Shown one piece after another: positions 28,351 to 37,679 of a DNA stretch of 64,000 nt (position 1 is its first letter; each line of letters begins with the position of its first letter). Below the pieces are notes generated by a model. That model saw only the letters and a program-made list of their open reading frames with translations, made no database searches and was not told the origin of the DNA. The position numbers were made by a program, and so were the translations under genes. Source of the DNA: Candidatus Rokuibacteriota bacterium (lineage in GTDB: Bacteria; Methylomirabilota; Methylomirabilia; Rokubacteriales; CSP1-6); NCBI GenBank assembly GCA_003220685.1, contig QHTE01000050.1:56620-120619 (forward strand), in the 5' to 3' direction.

Positions 28351-29390
28351 ACATCGCGCTCGTCAAGCTCTCCTCGATCGGCGACGTCGTGCACGCGCTG
28401 CCGGTCGCCGCGGCGCTGCACGCGGCGTTTCCGCAGGCACGCCTGGCGTGGATCGTCGAGCGCCGGGAGGCCGCGGTGCTGCGCGGCAATCCCGCGCTGA
28501 GCGAGATCGTGCCGGTCGACACCCGCGGCTGGCGACGCGCCCGCGCGCCGCTGGCCGTCGCGGAGACGACCGGCGCGCTGGTGGCGCTCGGCCGCCATCT
28601 GCGCGCGGCGCGCTTGGACGTGGCGATCGACCTGCAGGGATTGGTCAAGAGCGGCGTGATCACGGCCGCGACCGGCGCGCCGCTCCGGATCGGCTTCACC
28701 GCGGCGCACTGTCGAGAGCGCCTGAACGTCCTGTTCACCAACCGGCGCGTGGCCCCGCCGCCGGCGGCGCGCCACGTCGTCGACCGTTACCTCTCGCTCG
28801 TCGAGCCGCTCGGCGTGCGCGCCCGCGCGGTCGAGTTCGCGCTGCCGACCGGCACGGCGGAGGAGAGGCGCCTCGACGAGTTTCTGATGGGCGCCGGCCT
28901 CAAGCCGCGCGACCGCCTGGTCGTGCTCAACCCCGGCGCGGGCCGGCCCGACAAGCGGTGGCCGATCGAGAGCTTCCGCGCCCTGACGCGGCGGCTCGCC
29001 GACGAGGCGGGGGCCGCGGTCCTCGTCATCTGGGGACCCAACGAGCTCGCCGACGCGCGCGCGATCGTCGATCACGAGCCGCCGGGCCGCGCGATCCTCG
29101 CGCCGCCGACGAACCTCGACGAGCTGCTGGCGGTCCTCCGGCGCGCGAGCGTGATCGTCGCCGCCGACACGGGCCCGCTGCACCTCGCCGCCGCGCTCGG
29201 CACGCGGTGCGTGGGGCTCTACGGCCCGACCGCAGCCGAGCGCAACGGGCCCTACGGGCGCGGGCACCGCGCGCTCCAGAGCCCGGACCGCACGATGGCG
29301 TCGCTCGGCGTCGATGCCGTGCTCCGGGCGGTCAGCGAGCTTCTCGACGGCGCGGCCCCCGACCAGGCGAGCCAGGGGAGCGCCCCGTGA
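28347..29390 (+). CDS. waaC: LPS heptosyltransferase I (GT9)
   Basis: 347 residues. N-terminus [20 protein letters not shown] is diagnostic of WaaC-type GT9 enzymes. [11 protein letters not shown] follows near residue 94, then [16 protein letters not shown] and [24 protein letters not shown] at the donor site. Transfers the first heptose onto Kdo. Placed right after the ADP-heptose genes; waaF is about 7 kb upstream in the same cluster. Confidence 0.93.
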   Translation: MNIALVKLSSIGDVVHALPVAAALHAAFPQARLAWIVERREAAVLRGNPALSEIVPVDTRGWRRARAPLAVAETTGALVALGRHLRAARLDVAIDLQGLVKSGVITAATGAPLRIGFTAAHCRERLNVLFTNRRVAPPPAARHVVDRYLSLVEPLGVRARAVEFALPTGTAEERRLDEFLMGAGLKPRDRLVVLNPGAGRPDKRWPIESFRALTRRLADEAGAAVLVIWGPNELADARAIVDHEPPGRAILAPPTNLDELLAVLRRASVIVAADTGPLHLAAALGTRCVGLYGPTAAERNGPYGRGHRALQSPDRTMASLGVDAVLRAVSELLDGAAPDQASQGSAP

Positions 29391-30148
29391 GCCGCCGGAG
29401 ACTCTCGGTGGTCGTGGTCACCTCGAACGAGGAGGAGCGGCTTCGCGCGTGCCTGGAGAGCGTGGCCTGGGCCGACGAGGTGGTCGTCGTCGACGCCCTG
29501 TCGCACGACAAGACCGTGCAGATCGCGCGGGAGTTCACGGACCGCGTGATCGTGCGGCCCTGGCCCGGCTTCGCCGCGCAGAAGAACTTCGGCCTCGCCG
29601 AGGCGGGCGGCGACTGGATCCTCTCGCTCGACGCCGACGAGCAGGTGTCGCCCGAGCTGCGTGAAGAGATCCTCTGCGTGCTGGCCGCCGATGGGCCGGA
29701 CGACGGCTATCGCGTGCCGCGGCGCAACCTCTTCGGCGGCCGGTGGGTCCGGCACGGCGGGCTCTGGCCCGACTGGCAGCTCCGACTCTTCCGGCGCGGC
29801 CGCGGGCGGTTCGTCGACCGCGCCGTTCACGAGTCGGTCGAGGTGACGGGCACGGTCGGCCGCTGTCGGGGGGCGCTCGTGCATCGGAGCTATCGCGACG
29901 TGGCCGACTTCCTCGCGCGCGCCGATCGCTACGCGACCCTGGCGGCCGACGAGTGGGTCAAGAGCGGCCGGCGAGTGCGGGCGAGCGACTTCGTCCTGCG
30001 CCCGGCGGGCCGCTTCCTGTCCATGTATATCCTCAAGCTCGGGTGCCTCGACGGCGTGCGGGGCCTTCTACTGGCGTGTCTCTACGCGTACTATGTGTTC
30101 ATCCGCTCCGTGAAGGCGTGGGAGTGCCAGGGAGAATCGAGACGGTGA
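29387..30148 (+). CDS. Glycosyltransferase family 2 protein, WaaE/KdtX-like
   Basis: 253 residues from GTG 29387. GT-A fold: VVVTSNEEERLRACL near residue 8, EVVVVDALSHDKT (a divergent DS motif), GFAAQKNFGLAEA, and SLDADEQVS as the metal-binding DxD region. WPDWQLRLFRRGRGRF and VHESVEV follow, both typical of LPS core beta-1,4-glucosyltransferases of the WaaE group. A short hydrophobic segment near the end (LLLACLYAYYVFI) may peripherally anchor it. Acceptor inferred as core heptose from family and neighbours. Confidence 0.85.
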   Translation: MSRRRLSVVVVTSNEEERLRACLESVAWADEVVVVDALSHDKTVQIAREFTDRVIVRPWPGFAAQKNFGLAEAGGDWILSLDADEQVSPELREEILCVLAADGPDDGYRVPRRNLFGGRWVRHGGLWPDWQLRLFRRGRGRFVDRAVHESVEVTGTVGRCRGALVHRSYRDVADFLARADRYATLAADEWVKSGRRVRASDFVLRPAGRFLSMYILKLGCLDGVRGLLLACLYAYYVFIRSVKAWECQGESRR

Positions 30149-31131
30149 GGGCGAAAGAGCGCGTGCTGTCGGGAATGCGGCCGAGCGGCCGGGTGCACCT
30201 GGGCAACTATCTCGGCGCCCTGGCCAACTGGGTCGAGCTCCAGGTCACGCTGGACTGCTTTTACTTCGTCGCCGACTGGCATGCGCTGACCGACGACCTG
30301 GACACCACGGACGTCCCCGCGAACACCGTCGAGATGCTGGCGGACTGGCTCGGCGCCGGGCTCGATCCCGAGCGCTCGACGCTCTTCATCCAGTCGCTCG
30401 TGCCCGAGCACGCGGAGCTGCACCTGCTGTTCTCGATGACGACGCCGGTCGCCTGGCTCGAGCGCGTGCCGACCTATCGCGAGCGCATCGAGCAGCAGCA
30501 CCTCGAGTCGCCCTCGTACGGGCTCCTGGGCTACCCGCTGCTGCAGTCGGCCGATATCCTGATGTACAAGCCCAAGTGGGTGCCGGTCGGCATCGATCAG
30601 GCGCCCCACGTCGAGCTCACGCGCGAGGTGGCGCGCCGGTTCAACAACGCGTTCGGCCAGATATTCCCGGAGCCCGAGGTGAAGCTGACGGAGATCCCGA
30701 AGGTGCCGGGGACCGACGGGCGCAAGATGTCGAAGTCGTACGGTAACACGATCGAGCTCGCCGACACGGCCGAGGCCATCACCCGGAAGGTGCGCCCGAT
30801 GGTGACGGACCCGGCGCGCAAGCGGCGCTCGGACCCGGGTAATCCCGACATCTGTCCGGTGTTCGACCTGCACAAGATCTTCACGCCGAGCGCGGACCGC
30901 GAGTTCGTCGCGACCGGGTGCCGCACGGCGGGGATCGGCTGCCTCGACTGCAAGGACGTCCTGCTCAAGCACATGCTGCCGCCGCTGACCGCGATCCGCG
31001 AGCGGAGGCAGCAGTTCGCCGAGAAGCCGTCGACGATCGTGGACATCCTGCACGAGGGCTCGCGGCGCGCGCGCAAGGTCGCTCAGGCGACGATGCAGGA
31101 GGTCAGGGCGGCGGTCCGCCTGACTCCATGA
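30145..31131 (+). CDS. trpS: Tryptophanyl-tRNA synthetase
   Basis: 328 residues, GTG start overlapping the GT2 stop. Class I Rossmann core with GMRPSGRVHLGNY, in which RVHLGN is the HIGH-type motif, and GRKMSKSYGN as the KMSKS loop. Charges tRNA-Trp. It carries a C-terminal GCRTAGIGCLDCKDVL insert with several Cys, common in TrpS of many environmental bacteria and possibly metal-binding. Ends overlapping scpA by the ATGA arrangement. Confidence 0.95.
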   Translation: MRAKERVLSGMRPSGRVHLGNYLGALANWVELQVTLDCFYFVADWHALTDDLDTTDVPANTVEMLADWLGAGLDPERSTLFIQSLVPEHAELHLLFSMTTPVAWLERVPTYRERIEQQHLESPSYGLLGYPLLQSADILMYKPKWVPVGIDQAPHVELTREVARRFNNAFGQIFPEPEVKLTEIPKVPGTDGRKMSKSYGNTIELADTAEAITRKVRPMVTDPARKRRSDPGNPDICPVFDLHKIFTPSADREFVATGCRTAGIGCLDCKDVLLKHMLPPLTAIRERRQQFAEKPSTIVDILHEGSRRARKVAQATMQEVRAAVRLTP

Positions 31132-31934
31132 CCGAAGACGCCAACGTCGCCGACGCGGGGCGCGGTCTCACCCTTCGGGTCGGAACCTTCGAGGGGCCCT
31201 TCGACCTGCTCCTGCACCTCTGCCGCACGAGCGAGATCGACCTGAGCGCGCTGCCGGTGCGCGCGATCACCGACCAGTACCTGACTCACCTCGAGGCGAT
31301 GGAGTTCCGCGACCTCGAGGCCGCGGGCGCCTACCTCGTGATGGCCGCCACCCTGATCTATCTCAAGTCCAAGCTCCTGGTGCCGCCCGACGAGACGCAG
31401 GAGGAGCAGCTCGACGAGGACGGCCTGGCCCTCCGACTCGAGCTCGAGGCGCGGCTTCGCGAGTACGCGCGCGTGAAGGCGCTCGGCGAGTGGCTCGCGA
31501 CCCGCGAGGCCGCGCAGGGATTGATCTGGGGCCGCCCGAGCAGCACGCTTCCGCCGCCCGAGGAAGTGCCGCTCGAGGATCTCAGCGTGCACCTGATCGA
31601 GCGGACCTTGCGGCGCCTGATCGAGGAGCAAGCGCGGCAACGGCCGCGGCAAGTCGAGCCGAACTCGCCGTCGATGGTCGAGCGGATGACGATGATCCTC
31701 TCGGTGCTCCGCGACACATGGTCTCTGCTCTTCTCGTCCTTGACCGCGGGCGATCGCCGGCGCTCCGAGATCGTGGTGTCGCTCCTGGCGGTGCTCGAGC
31801 TGGTCCGCCTGGGTCGCATCAAGACGCAGCAGACCGAGCTCTTCGGGGAGATCGTCATCGAACGCCAGACCACGGTGCCCGCTGGAGAGCCCGCGGTACC
31901 GAATGGAGAGCCAACCCGTGCCGACTCCAACTGA
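31128..31934 (+). CDS. scpA: Segregation and condensation protein A
   Basis: 268 residues. The kleisin N-terminus LRVGTFEGPFDLLLHLCRTSEIDL is the standard ScpA opening. A long charged helix region follows, and the C-terminal winged helix is recognisable in LVSLLAVLELVRLGRI-like sequence near residues 215-235. ScpA bridges SMC heads in the bacterial condensin. It overlaps scpB by 32 bases. smc itself is not in the window. Confidence 0.93.
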   Translation: MTEDANVADAGRGLTLRVGTFEGPFDLLLHLCRTSEIDLSALPVRAITDQYLTHLEAMEFRDLEAAGAYLVMAATLIYLKSKLLVPPDETQEEQLDEDGLALRLELEARLREYARVKALGEWLATREAAQGLIWGRPSSTLPPPEEVPLEDLSVHLIERTLRRLIEEQARQRPRQVEPNSPSMVERMTMILSVLRDTWSLLFSSLTAGDRRRSEIVVSLLAVLELVRLGRIKTQQTELFGEIVIERQTTVPAGEPAVPNGEPTRADSN

Positions 31935-32523
31935 CGTCGTCGAAGCGCTGCTGTTCGCGTCCGATACGCCGCTGGAAGCCGAGCGCATCAGCGAGGTGCT
32001 CGATCTCGGCGACGTCGGCGAGGCGCGCCGGCTGATCGACGAGCTCCGCGCGCGCTACGAGGTCTCGAGCCAGGGGCTGCAGATCGTCGAGGTGGGCGGC
32101 GGCTACCGTATGGTCACCCGTCCGGAGGTCGCGCCCTGGCTCGTGCGGCTCGCCCGCGCCCGGACACGCACCCGTCTCTCGCGGCCCGCGCTCGAAGCTC
32201 TGGCGATCGTCGCGTACAAGCAGCCCGTGTCGCGACCCGAGATCGACGCCGTGCGCGGGGTGAACTCCGAGGGCGTGCTCGACAACCTGCTCGAGCGGCG
32301 CCTCGTGCGGATCGCCGGCCGGAAGGAAGCCCCGGGACGGCCGTACCTCTTCGAGACCACGCGCGAGTTCCTGGTCGCGTTCGGCCTGCGGGACGTGGGC
32401 GACCTGCCGAAGGTCGAAGGCGAGCTGGTCGTCCCGGAGCTGGCGGCCGTCGCCGAGCATGGCGAAGCTGAGACTCAACAAGATCCTGGCCCAGGCGGGG
32501 CTGAGCTCCCGACGGGGAGGTGA
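31903..32523 (+). CDS. scpB: Segregation and condensation protein B
   Basis: 206 residues with two winged-helix domains: VVEALLFASDTPLEAERISEVLDL at the start and RPALEALAIVAYKQPVSRPEID in the second. The family's GRKEAPGRPYLFETT block follows near residue 145. ScpB dimers bind ScpA. ATG 31903 is used; GTG 31918 would cut five residues. The C-terminal tail (after residue ~185) overlaps the rluB start by 65 bases and is poorly conserved in character. Confidence 0.93.
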   Translation: MESQPVPTPTDVVEALLFASDTPLEAERISEVLDLGDVGEARRLIDELRARYEVSSQGLQIVEVGGGYRMVTRPEVAPWLVRLARARTRTRLSRPALEALAIVAYKQPVSRPEIDAVRGVNSEGVLDNLLERRLVRIAGRKEAPGRPYLFETTREFLVAFGLRDVGDLPKVEGELVVPELAAVAEHGEAETQQDPGPGGAELPTGR

Positions 32524-33202
32524 TCGCCTGATCGTTGACGGCCACGTCGCCGTCAACGGTGTCGTCACGCGTAGTCCCGCCACCGTGGCCGACCCGGAGC
32601 TGGACGCCATCACGGTGGACGGGCGCGCGCTGCCGCCGGCCGAGGCGAAGCGGTACATGCTCCTCAACAAGCCCCGCGGCTACGTCACCACGCTCAGCGA
32701 TCCGCAGGGCCGCCCCGTGGTCGCCGATCTCGTGGAGCGCGCCGTGCGCCTGTACCCGGTCGGACGACTCGACTGGGACGTCGAGGGCGCGCTGCTCCTC
32801 ACCAACGACGGCCCGCTCACGCACCGGCTCCTCCATCCCCGCTACGCGCTGCCGCGCGTCTACGAGGCGCAGGTCGAGGGCAAGGTCGCGCAGAGCGATC
32901 TCGACCGGTGGCGGCGCGGCGTCACCCTGGACGACGGCCCGGCCAAGCCGCTGAACGTGGAGCTCGAGCGCGCCGGCCCGCGCGAAAGCCGCGTGCGGCT
33001 CACGTTCGTCGAGGGGCGCAAGCACGAGGTCAAGCGCTTCTGCGAGGCGCTCGGCCACCGCGTGAGGGCGCTCCGGCGGATTTCGTTCGGGCCGGTCGCC
33101 CTCGGCGCGCTCCGCCCGGGCCAGTCGCGGCCCCTGACGGCCCGCGAGGTCGGCGCGCTGCGCGCCGCGGTCGCGGCCCAGCCGGGTCAACGCCGAACGT
33201 AA
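32459..33202 (+). CDS. rluB: Ribosomal large subunit pseudouridine synthase, RluB family
   Basis: 247 residues. An N-terminal S4 domain (RLNKILAQAGLSSRRGGDRLI) precedes the RsuA/RluB catalytic core. GRLDWDVEGALLLTNDG contains the catalytic Asp (GRLD), and the LNKPRGYVTT and EGRKHEVKRFCEALGH blocks are typical. Modifies 23S rRNA near the peptidyl-transferase centre by family precedent. The scpA-scpB-rluB order is widely conserved. The pheA promoter begins immediately at its stop. Confidence 0.92.
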   Translation: MAKLRLNKILAQAGLSSRRGGDRLIVDGHVAVNGVVTRSPATVADPELDAITVDGRALPPAEAKRYMLLNKPRGYVTTLSDPQGRPVVADLVERAVRLYPVGRLDWDVEGALLLTNDGPLTHRLLHPRYALPRVYEAQVEGKVAQSDLDRWRRGVTLDDGPAKPLNVELERAGPRESRVRLTFVEGRKHEVKRFCEALGHRVRALRRISFGPVALGALRPGQSRPLTAREVGALRAAVAAQPGQRRT

Positions 33203-33203
33203 C

Positions 33204-33232
33204 TTGCTCTTACCGGAGGTGCGGCCTATAAT
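33204..33232 (+). promoter_or_regulatory. Strong sigma-70-type promoter for the pheA operon
   Basis: TTGCTC (33204-33209), exactly 17 bases, then a perfect TATAAT (33227-33232), directly after the rluB stop. Predicted initiation near 33239 leaves a ~30-base leader with GGGAG before the ATG at 33270. It would drive pheA-hisC-tyrA-cmk/plsC and possibly rpsA and sppA. Confidence 0.75.
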
Positions 33233-33269
33233 TCGCGATATCCCGAGTCAGGCAGCAGTGGGAGTCCCT

Positions 33270-34331
33270 ATGAACCTGGACGATTGGCGTTCCAGGATCA
33301 ACGACCTCGACAACCGAATCCTCCAGCTCCTCAACCAACGCGCCGAGGCCGTCCTTCAGATCGGAGACCTCAAACGAAGGCAGGACGCGCCGGTCTATGC
33401 CCCGGACCGTGAGGCCGAGATCATCCGGCGCCTCACCGAATCGAGCGAGGGTCCGCTGGGGCGCGAGGCGGTCGTCGCCATCTGGCGCGAGATCCTCTCG
33501 GCCAGCCGCGCCCTCGAATCCGCGCTGACCGTCTCCTACTTCGGACCGCAGGCCACCTTCACCCATCAGGCCGCCCTGCGGCACTTCGGCGCGTCCGCGA
33601 AATATCACCCGGCCAAGACGATCGTAGACGTGTTCGACGACGTCGAGCGTGGGCGCGCCCACTACGGCGTGGTGCCGGTCGAGAACAACACCGAGGGCGC
33701 GGTCAACGTGACGCTCGATCGGCTGATCGACTCGGACGCGCTCATCTGCGGCGAGGTGCGGCTCGAGATCACGCAGAACTTGCTCTCGCGGGCCACGGGG
33801 CTCGACGGGATCAAGCGCGTCCTGTCCCACCCGCAGGGGCTCGCGCAATGCCGACGCTGGCTGGCTCAGCACCTGCCGGACGTCCCGACCGAGCAGTCGC
33901 TCTCCACCGCGGCCGCCGCCGAGACCGCGGCCTCCGACGTGACCGTCGCCGCGATCGCGTCGGACCTGGCGGGCGAACTCTACCAGGTGCCGATCCTGAG
34001 GGCCGGCATCGAGGACAATCCGCACAACTCGACGCGCTTCCTGGTCGTCGGCCGGCACCCGAGCGGCCCGACGGGCCACGACAAGACCTCGATCCTCTTC
34101 GCCATGCGCAACGAACCCGGCACGCTCTACCGGATCCTCGAGCCGCTGGCGCACCTGGGGATCAACCTCACGAAGATCGAATCGCGGCCGGCCAAACAGC
34201 GGCCCTGGGAGTACGTGATCTTCGTGGACCTCGAGGGCCATCGCGACACACCGACGGTCTCGTCGGTGCTTCGTGAGATCGGCGAGCGGACCCTGTTCCT
34301 GAAAGTACTCGGATCGTACCCGGCCCTCTAA
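33270..34331 (+). CDS. pheA: Bifunctional chorismate mutase / prephenate dehydratase
   Basis: 353 residues from ATG 33270; a longer in-frame TTG start at 33204 is rejected because it lies in the promoter -35. An AroQ chorismate mutase helix domain (about 1-90; DLDNRILQLLNQRAEAV) is followed by the prephenate dehydratase domain (SYFGPQATFTHQAAL, then FLVVGRHP near residue 260) and an ACT domain (EPGTLYRILEPLAHLGINLTKIESRP). The ESRP motif is the phenylalanine-binding site, so feedback inhibition is expected. Converts chorismate to phenylpyruvate. followed 10 bases later by hisC. Confidence 0.95.
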   Translation: MNLDDWRSRINDLDNRILQLLNQRAEAVLQIGDLKRRQDAPVYAPDREAEIIRRLTESSEGPLGREAVVAIWREILSASRALESALTVSYFGPQATFTHQAALRHFGASAKYHPAKTIVDVFDDVERGRAHYGVVPVENNTEGAVNVTLDRLIDSDALICGEVRLEITQNLLSRATGLDGIKRVLSHPQGLAQCRRWLAQHLPDVPTEQSLSTAAAAETAASDVTVAAIASDLAGELYQVPILRAGIEDNPHNSTRFLVVGRHPSGPTGHDKTSILFAMRNEPGTLYRILEPLAHLGINLTKIESRPAKQRPWEYVIFVDLEGHRDTPTVSSVLREIGERTLFLKVLGSYPAL

Positions 34332-34341
34332 AGGAGAGCGC

Positions 34342-35454
34342 ATGCCAACCCAGTGGGAGTCGCTAGCGAACGAGCACATCCTCGGCATCGCTCCCTACGA
34401 GCCCGGCAAGCCGATCGAGGAGCTCGAGCGCGAGCTCATGATCCACAATCCGATCAAGCTCGCGTCGAACGAGAACCCGCTGCCCCCGTCCGACCGGGTG
34501 CAGCAGGCGATCATTGCGGCCCTCTCGTCGCTCGATCGCTATCCGGACGGCAGCGGCTACTACCTCCGGCAGGCGCTCGCCAAGAAGCACGGCGTCATGC
34601 CGGACCAGGTGGTGCTCGGCAACGGCTCCAACGAGCTCATCGAGCTCCTGGTGCGCGCCTTCCTGCGCCCCGGCGACGAAGCGGTGGTGCCGCATCCCTC
34701 GTTCGTCGTCTATCCGATGATCGTCCAGGCCGCCGGCGGCGTGCGGGTGATGGTGATGCTGAAGGACTTCCGCCTGGACCTCGAGGCGATGGCCCGGGCG
34801 ATCACGCCGCTGACGAAGATCGTCTTCGTGGCCAACCCGAACAACCCGACGGCCACCATCGTCACCAAGGACGAAGTCGAGCACTTCATGGCGCGCGTGC
34901 CGGAGCGCACGATCGTCGTGTTCGACGAGGCGTACATCGAGTTCGCGATGGGCCCGGACTTCCCGGACATGATCGCGGCGGTCAAGCAGGGACGGAAGGT
35001 CGTGGTCCTCCGCACGTTCTCGAAGGCCACCAGCCTCGCCGGGCTCCGCGTCGGCTACGGGGTCGCGGACGCCGACGCGATCGCGCTCATGAACCGGATC
35101 CGGCAACCGTTCAACGTGAACTCGCTCGCGCAGGTCGCGGCGCTCGCGGCCCTCGACGACGAGGCGCACGTGCTCGAGTGCGTGCGGATGATCGAGGCCG
35201 GGCGCCACTTCCTCTACGACGAGTTCAAGAGCATCGGGCTCCAGTACGTGCCCTCGCGCGCCAACTTCATCCTGGTCGATGTCGGGCGCAGCGCCGCCGA
35301 CATCTACCAGAAGCTCCTCCACAAGGGCGTGATCGTGCGGCCGATGACGCCCTTCGGGCTCGAGACCGCGCTGCGGATCACCGTGGGGACGCCGGAAGAG
35401 AACCGCAAGCTCGTCAAGGCGCTCCGCGCCGTCCTGGGGAAGACGCCCGCGTGA
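34342..35454 (+). CDS. hisC: Histidinol-phosphate / aromatic aminotransferase
   Basis: 370 residues with a clear AAGGAG ribosome site. PLP-dependent fold type I: KLASNENPLPPS, then GNGSNELIELLVRAF, FVANPNNPTATIV, FDEAYIEF, and the PLP Lys in RTFSKATSLAGLRVGYG. The family is HisC. Its location between pheA and tyrA suggests that it transaminates phenylpyruvate or hydroxyphenylpyruvate, either as a dedicated aromatic aminotransferase or as a dual-function HisC. No other his genes are present here. Confidence 0.93.
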   Translation: MPTQWESLANEHILGIAPYEPGKPIEELERELMIHNPIKLASNENPLPPSDRVQQAIIAALSSLDRYPDGSGYYLRQALAKKHGVMPDQVVLGNGSNELIELLVRAFLRPGDEAVVPHPSFVVYPMIVQAAGGVRVMVMLKDFRLDLEAMARAITPLTKIVFVANPNNPTATIVTKDEVEHFMARVPERTIVVFDEAYIEFAMGPDFPDMIAAVKQGRKVVVLRTFSKATSLAGLRVGYGVADADAIALMNRIRQPFNVNSLAQVAALAALDDEAHVLECVRMIEAGRHFLYDEFKSIGLQYVPSRANFILVDVGRSAADIYQKLLHKGVIVRPMTPFGLETALRITVGTPEENRKLVKALRAVLGKTPA

Positions 35455-36299
35455 TCCAGCAGCTCGCAATCGTCGGCGTCGGCTTGCTCGGGGGCTCCGT
35501 GGCGAAGGCGGCGCGGGCGGGCGGACTCGCCCGCCGTATTATCGGCGTCGGACGCGACGCCGAGCGGCTGCGTCCGGCCGTCGACGACGGTACGCTGGAC
35601 GCGGCGGTCACCGACCTCGCGGCGGGCGTGCGCGAGGCCGACTTCGTCCTGCTGGCCGCACCCGTGCTGGCGATCGAAGGGCTGCTCGAGCGCGTGTGGC
35701 GCGCGGCGCCCGACGGCGCGCTCATCACCGACGTCGGCTCGACCAAGCGCAACATCGTGCGGGCCGCCGAGTGTCTGGCCGCAAGCCGCCCGCTCGCGTT
35801 CGTCGGCAGCCACCCGCTCGCCGGATCGGAGCAAGCGGGCTACCGCGTGGCCCGCCCCGATCTGTTCCGGGGCGCGACGGTGATCGTGACTCCGACCGAG
35901 GGGACCGAGCTCTCCGCCCTCAAGACGACGACGGAGTTCTGGGAGGCCCTGGGCGCGCGCGTGACCACGCTCGATCCCGAGACGCACGACCGGACCGTCG
36001 CGGCGATCAGCCATCTGCCGCACCTGATCGCGTGCGCACTGGTCGACGGCGCCCTCCGGCTCGAGCCCGCGGCGCTCGAGCTGGCGGCGCGCGGGTTCCG
36101 GGACACGACGCGCATCGCCGCGGGCGATCCGGACATGTGGACGGAGATCTTCCTGGCCAACCGCGACGCGCTGACCGCGAGCGTCGAAGCATTTCGCCGG
36201 GCGCTCGACGATCTGCGGCGGGTCATCGACGCCGGCGGGGTCGAGGCCCTGCGCGCGGAGCTGGCCCGGATCAAGGCGGCGCGGGAGCGGCTCTCCTGA
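35451..36299 (+). CDS. tyrA: Prephenate (or arogenate) dehydrogenase
   Basis: 282 residues, GTG start overlapping hisC. NAD-binding N-terminus AIVGVGLLGGSVAKAAR, then TDVGSTKRNIVRA and the catalytic-site block VGSHPLAGSEQAGY. A helical C-terminal domain includes ISHLPHLIACAL and FRDTTRIAAGDPDMW. Oxidatively decarboxylates prephenate to 4-hydroxyphenylpyruvate; arogenate preference cannot be excluded. No fused mutase or ACT domain. Its stop overlaps the cmk start. Confidence 0.94.
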   Translation: MIQQLAIVGVGLLGGSVAKAARAGGLARRIIGVGRDAERLRPAVDDGTLDAAVTDLAAGVREADFVLLAAPVLAIEGLLERVWRAAPDGALITDVGSTKRNIVRAAECLAASRPLAFVGSHPLAGSEQAGYRVARPDLFRGATVIVTPTEGTELSALKTTTEFWEALGARVTTLDPETHDRTVAAISHLPHLIACALVDGALRLEPAALELAARGFRDTTRIAAGDPDMWTEIFLANRDALTASVEAFRRALDDLRRVIDAGGVEALRAELARIKAARERLS

Positions 36300-37657
36300 T
36301 GGCGCGCAAGCATCCCGTGATCACGATCGACGGCCCGGCCGGGGCGGGCAAGAGCACGGCGGCTCGCATGCTGGCCGAGCGGCTCAGCTACACGCTGATC
36401 CCGACCGGCGCGATGTACCGCGCCCTGGCGCTGAGCGTGATGCGGTCCGGCGTGCCCGTGCGCGAGGGCGCCGAGCTCCGCGCGCACCTGGCGCCGCTGT
36501 CGATCACGGTCGCGGCCGGCCGCGTCTACCTCGACGGCGAGGACGTGACCGAGCCGATCCGGAGCCGGGAGGTCGCGCAGGTGACGTCGGACGTGACGAC
36601 CTTGCCGTCGGTACGCGCCAAGGTCACGCCGCTGCAGCGCCGGCCGGCGGCCGAGGGGGGCGTCGTCCTCGAGGGCCGCGACACCGGCACGGTCGTGTGC
36701 CCGGACGCGGAGGTGAAGTTCTTCCTGACGGCCTCGCTCGAGGCTCGCGCGCAGCGGCGCCAGGCGGAGCTGGCCGCGGCGGGTACGCCGGTCGCCCTGG
36801 ACGCGATCACGAGCGAGCTCGCCACGCGCGACCGGCAGGACGAGACGCGCGAGCTGGCGCCGCTGCGCCGCCCCGAAGGGGCGATCGAGCTCGACACCTC
36901 CGGGCTCACCGTGGATCAGGTCGTCGAGCGTCTCTTGGCCGCGATCGAGCATCATAAGTCTGCCCCGGCCCCGGCAGCTCGCTGGAGCCGGTTCTACGCC
37001 GCGATGAGGATCCTGGCGGTAGCGGTGATGCGCCTGATGTTCCGGCTCGAGGCGCTCGGGAGCGAGAACGTCCCCGAGCGCGGGCCGGTGCTGATGGTGG
37101 CGAACCATTCGAGCCTGCTCGACCCGCCGCTGATCGGCGGGGCGTCGGACCGCCAGCTCACGTATTTGGCCAAGGCGGAGCTCTTCGAGATCCCGCTCTT
37201 CAGCAGGCTGATCCGCGCGCTCAACGCGCGCCCGGTTCGCCGCGAAGGGGCCGACCCGAGCGCCTTGCGGACGGCGCGGCGGGTGCTCGAGGAGGGCGGC
37301 GCGCTCCTCGTGTTCCCGGAGGGCACGCGCGGCGAGGAGGGCGACATCCGGCCGGCCAAGCCGGGCGCCGGCCTGCTGGCCGTCTCGAGCGGGGCCGCGG
37401 TGGTGCCGGTCTACGTGCGCGGCTCTGGGCGCGCATGGCCGAAAGGGCGTCGATTCCCGCGCTCCGCGAAGGTGACGGTGACGTTCGGAAAACCCCTCCG
37501 GTTCGAGGCCGAGCGGGGCGCCGATCGGAAGGCCCAGTACGAGATCGCGAGCCGCGAGATGATGGACGCCATTTCGCGCCTCCGGGACGGTATGATTGCC
37601 GGCACCGGCCAGGGCCGGCCGGAGTCGGTTCGGGTGGTAGGTCGTTCCGGCAAATAA
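36299..37657 (+). CDS. Cytidylate kinase fused to 1-acylglycerol-3-phosphate acyltransferase
   Basis: 452 residues in one uninterrupted frame. Residues ~1-222 are Cmk: P-loop ITIDGPAGAGKSTAARMLA, then PTGAMYRALAL and LEGRDTGTVVCPDA. After a short Pro/Ala linker, residues ~235-452 form a PlsC-type domain: a hydrophobic lead-in, acyltransferase motif NHSSLLDPP, and FPEGTRGEEG. Cmk phosphorylates CMP/dCMP; PlsC makes phosphatidic acid. In Bacillus cmk and plsC are adjacent separate genes upstream of rpsA, so this fusion follows that order. The kinase half would be cytosolic and the acyltransferase half membrane-bound. Confidence 0.93.
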   Translation: MARKHPVITIDGPAGAGKSTAARMLAERLSYTLIPTGAMYRALALSVMRSGVPVREGAELRAHLAPLSITVAAGRVYLDGEDVTEPIRSREVAQVTSDVTTLPSVRAKVTPLQRRPAAEGGVVLEGRDTGTVVCPDAEVKFFLTASLEARAQRRQAELAAAGTPVALDAITSELATRDRQDETRELAPLRRPEGAIELDTSGLTVDQVVERLLAAIEHHKSAPAPAARWSRFYAAMRILAVAVMRLMFRLEALGSENVPERGPVLMVANHSSLLDPPLIGGASDRQLTYLAKAELFEIPLFSRLIRALNARPVRREGADPSALRTARRVLEEGGALLVFPEGTRGEEGDIRPAKPGAGLLAVSSGAAVVPVYVRGSGRAWPKGRRFPRSAKVTVTFGKPLRFEAERGADRKAQYEIASREMMDAISRLRDGMIAGTGQGRPESVRVVGRSGK

Positions 37658-37679
37658 AATGACTGGAGGAACGGGCGGT

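Noticed and set aside
33204..33269. Upstream TTG start adding 22 residues to PheA
   Set aside because: The TTG coincides with the -35 box of a strong promoter, and ATG 33270 has a ribosome site and the family-typical N-terminus.
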